A DNA stretch of 64,000 bases, taken from positions 1,169,630-1,233,629 of the forward strand of contig JAXLUM010000002.1 in NCBI GenBank assembly GCA_046329515.1. The letters are read 5' to 3'. The notes beneath the pieces were generated by a model that was not told the DNA's origin, did no database searches, and saw only the letters and a program-made list of their open reading frames with translations. This document shows positions 62,534 to 64,000 of this stretch, in pieces (the stretch's first letter is position 1; each line of letters opens with the position of its first letter). The position numbers and the translations under genes are program-made. This DNA comes from Bog-950 sp046329515. Its GTDB lineage: Bacteria > Bacteroidota > Bacteroidia > Chitinophagales > LD1.

Positions 62534-64000
62534 TTACTTTCTGAAGAAACGTTTTAGGAATGGTTCTTTCTTTTTCTCTTCGGTGGTATAGTAGCCTTCG
62601 CCATACTTACGGCCGTAATAGCCGTAACCATAACCGTAGCCGTAACCATAGCCATAACCATAGCCGTAACCGTAGCTGTTGCCATAGTAATAGCCATAGC
62701 CTGAAGCACCACGTCCGAAGTCGTTAACTACAACTGATAGGTTCTTTACGTTATTCTCCGCCATAATGCGGTTAATGTTGCCGATAAAGCTGCGGTTAGA
62801 GTAAGCCGCACGTACCACATATATCGGCCAGTCAGCCTTCTGCATAATTTCCAATGCATCGGTTACCAGGCCTATAGGCGGGGTATCCATTACTATGTAA
62901 TCGTACTTTGTACACAGGTAATCAAGAAACTCGCCCAGCTTAGGCAACAAAATAAGCTCCGATGGATTTGGTGGTATAGGGCCTGATGTAATGAAATCCA
63001 GGTTAGGAACGCCTGTTTCCATTATACATTCATCAACCCCGCTTTGGCCGCTAAGGATGGTACTAACCCCACGGTGGCTATCTACATCAAAAATTTTATC
63101 CAACCTTGGCTTACGCATATCAAAGTCAAGTATGATAACGCGCTTATTCAACAGGCTTAAGATGGCCGCAATGTTTAACGATACAAAGGTTTTACCCTCG
63201 CCCGGTATGGTTGAAGTAGTAGCCAGAATTTTTGCCTCAGTTGAATTGGAGATGAACTGAAGGTTGGAGCGTACACCCCTGAATGCTTCTGTAATGGTGG
63301 CTTTAGGGTCCTGCGTAACTACGATTTGAGAACGCTCTAAATCTTCTTTGTGGCGGGAGATAACGCCCAACAAAGGAGCCCGCGTTTTGCGCACAACATC
63401 CTCTACCGATATAATAGTGTTATGCAGCAGGTAACGGATAATAACCAAAACAATACCAAGGATAATGCCCAACACAAAGCCGGCGATACGAACGAAGGTT
63501 TCTTTAGGAGAGATAGGAGTGGTAGGTAATATTGCACGTTGTAGTACCACATAATCCGAAACAATACCTGCGCTGGCAATCATGTAATCTGACTTTTGCC
63601 CGTACAGGTTCAGCACAAAATCGTTTTTGATGTCAGCCATTTTATCGAGGCGGGCAAATTTGTTTTGCAAATCCGGCAGGCGTAGAATCTCCTCCAGGTA
63701 GCTCTGATACTCCTTGCGTAACAGGCCGTTTTGCATCAACATTTGCTGCAGGGCATTATCAATATCCTTGTTCAGCTTTATCTTGGCATCATCAATTTGC
63801 CTGTCGAGCATGCGCACCAAGGGGTGCTGTGGTGTAGCGTTCAACAGGGTTTGGTTGCGCCGTGTTTGCAGGTCGTTAATGGAAACTATCTGCGGGCTAA
63901 AGTCTATGTCGGCAATTTTAAACTGTATGGTGGGCAGGCTGGTGTACTCCTTGTTTTTCTGCAACCATATCTGAAAGTTACGCAGCAGGGTAATGTCATT
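62534..64000 (-). CDS. Wzc-like tyrosine autokinase (N-terminus outside window)
   Basis: The frame is open to base 64000; the visible 488 residues include the end of the periplasmic chain-length determinant part, one TM helix (R-I-A-G-F-V-L-G-I-I-L-G) and the cytosolic BY-kinase domain with Walker A (S-T-I-P-G-E-G-K-T-F), A' (I-L-D-F-D-M-R-K-P) and B (D-T-P-P-I-G) motifs. The C-terminus is a Gly-Tyr tail. It controls export and chain length of surface polysaccharide. Confidence 0.93.
   Translation of the reverse strand, partial: NDITLLRNFQIWLQKNKEYTSLPTIQFKIADIDFSPQIVSINDLQTRRNQTLLNATPQHPLVRMLDRQIDDAKIKLNKDIDNALQQMLMQNGLLRKEYQSYLEEILRLPDLQNKFARLDKMADIKNDFVLNLYGQKSDYMIASAGIVSDYVVLQRAILPTTPISPKETFVRIAGFVLGIILGIVLVIIRYLLHNTIISVEDVVRKTRAPLLGVISRHKEDLERSQIVVTQDPKATITEAFRGVRSNLQFISNSTEAKILATTSTIPGEGKTFVSLNIAAILSLLNKRVIILDFDMRKPRLDKIFDVDSHRGVSTILSGQSGVDECIMETGVPNLDFITSGPIPPNPSELILLPKLGEFLDYLCTKYDYIVMDTPPIGLVTDALEIMQKADWPIYVVRAAYSNRSFIGNINRIMAENNVKNLSVVVNDFGRGASGYGYYYGNSYGYGYGYGYGYGYGYGYGYYGRKYGEGYYTTEEKKKEPFLKRFFRK
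62621..62675 (-). repeat. Hexanucleotide tract coding for the (Gly-Tyr)n tail
   Basis: Repeats of GGNTAC/GGNTAT encode about nine Gly-Tyr pairs. The unit is 6 bp, so length changes by slippage stay in frame and would change the number of Tyr phosphate acceptors. Confidence 0.85.

Noticed and set aside
62621..62675. Phase variation by frameshift at the Gly-Tyr tract
   Set aside because: The repeat unit is 6 bp, so slippage keeps the frame. Only tail length could vary.
1..64000. tRNA, rRNA, insertion sequences, prophage
   Set aside because: I looked for T-loop motifs, transposase-like or integrase-like proteins and terminal inverted repeats and saw none.

Overview
The window looks like chromosomal DNA of a Bacteroidota bacterium, probably from the Chitinophagales/Sphingobacteriales/Flavobacteriales side of the phylum. 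The signs are several proteins ending in the type IX secretion (T9SS) type A sorting domain, a GldM C-terminal-like protein, the bacillithiol gene bshA, many short lipoproteins, MORN and TPR proteins, and promoters of the Bacteroidota kind (TAnnTTTG -7 boxes instead of TATAAT). I saw no tRNA, rRNA, CRISPR array, insertion sequence or prophage.

Layout. (1) 1-7.9 kb, + strand: a head-to-tail array of five paralogous secreted proteins of about 550 residues (the first cut by the window edge). Each has a signal peptide, about twelve 29-residue Trp/Tyr-rich repeats that resemble YD repeats, and a T9SS sorting domain. Each gene is followed by its own hairpin terminator, and the four complete ones have a -7 box. 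This is the most unusual locus in the window. (2) 8-16 kb, mostly - strand: an SRPBCC protein, a Crp/Fnr regulator, two small envelope proteins, an RsbW-like ATPase, a giant DUF4175 coiled-coil membrane protein, a PfpI/DJ-1 protein and bshA. (3) 16-19 kb: a GldM-like secreted protein, a secreted protein with a caspase-like His/Cys signature, and a lipoprotein with a TonB-C-like domain. (4) 19-24 kb, - strand: a conserved-looking operon of flippase, dut, sugar nucleotidyltransferase and TPR protein. (5) 24-33 kb: MORN protein, rnhB, a lipoprotein, arginase, glycerol kinase, an FGE-fold protein, then a putative sulfide/persulfide group (half-size TauE, methyltransferase, metallo-beta-lactamase/rhodanese fusion) with a Crp-like palindrome at -43. 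(6) 33-38 kb: serine hydrolase, a SIR2-TPR protein followed 12 bp later by a two-TM protein, a flavoprotein, hpt and lipoprotein msrA. (7) 38-50 kb: pepF, a Tudor-like protein, a biotin carrier protein, FAD oxidase, MmcQ/YjbR, a sulfatase-fold enzyme with Thr in the nucleophile position, GNAT, epimerase, OmpA lipoprotein and a T9SS SprB-repeat protein carrying CxxCH. (8) 50-64 kb: mfd, two lipoproteins, a lipoprotein archaemetzincin, nfu, a large membrane-TPR protein with no standard start codon, a YgjP-type peptidase, a membrane-anchored HTH protein, a YkuK-type protein, and a capsule/exopolysaccharide end (crcB, WecA/MraY-like transferase, Wzc-like kinase with a Gly-Tyr tail, cut by the window edge).

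Most of the window is housekeeping and envelope biology. The parts that stand out are the T9SS repeat-protein array, the SIR2-TPR gene pair, the caspase-like secreted protein, the lipoprotein archaemetzincin and the putative Crp-controlled persulfide gene. No homology search was run; family names come from motifs read by eye.
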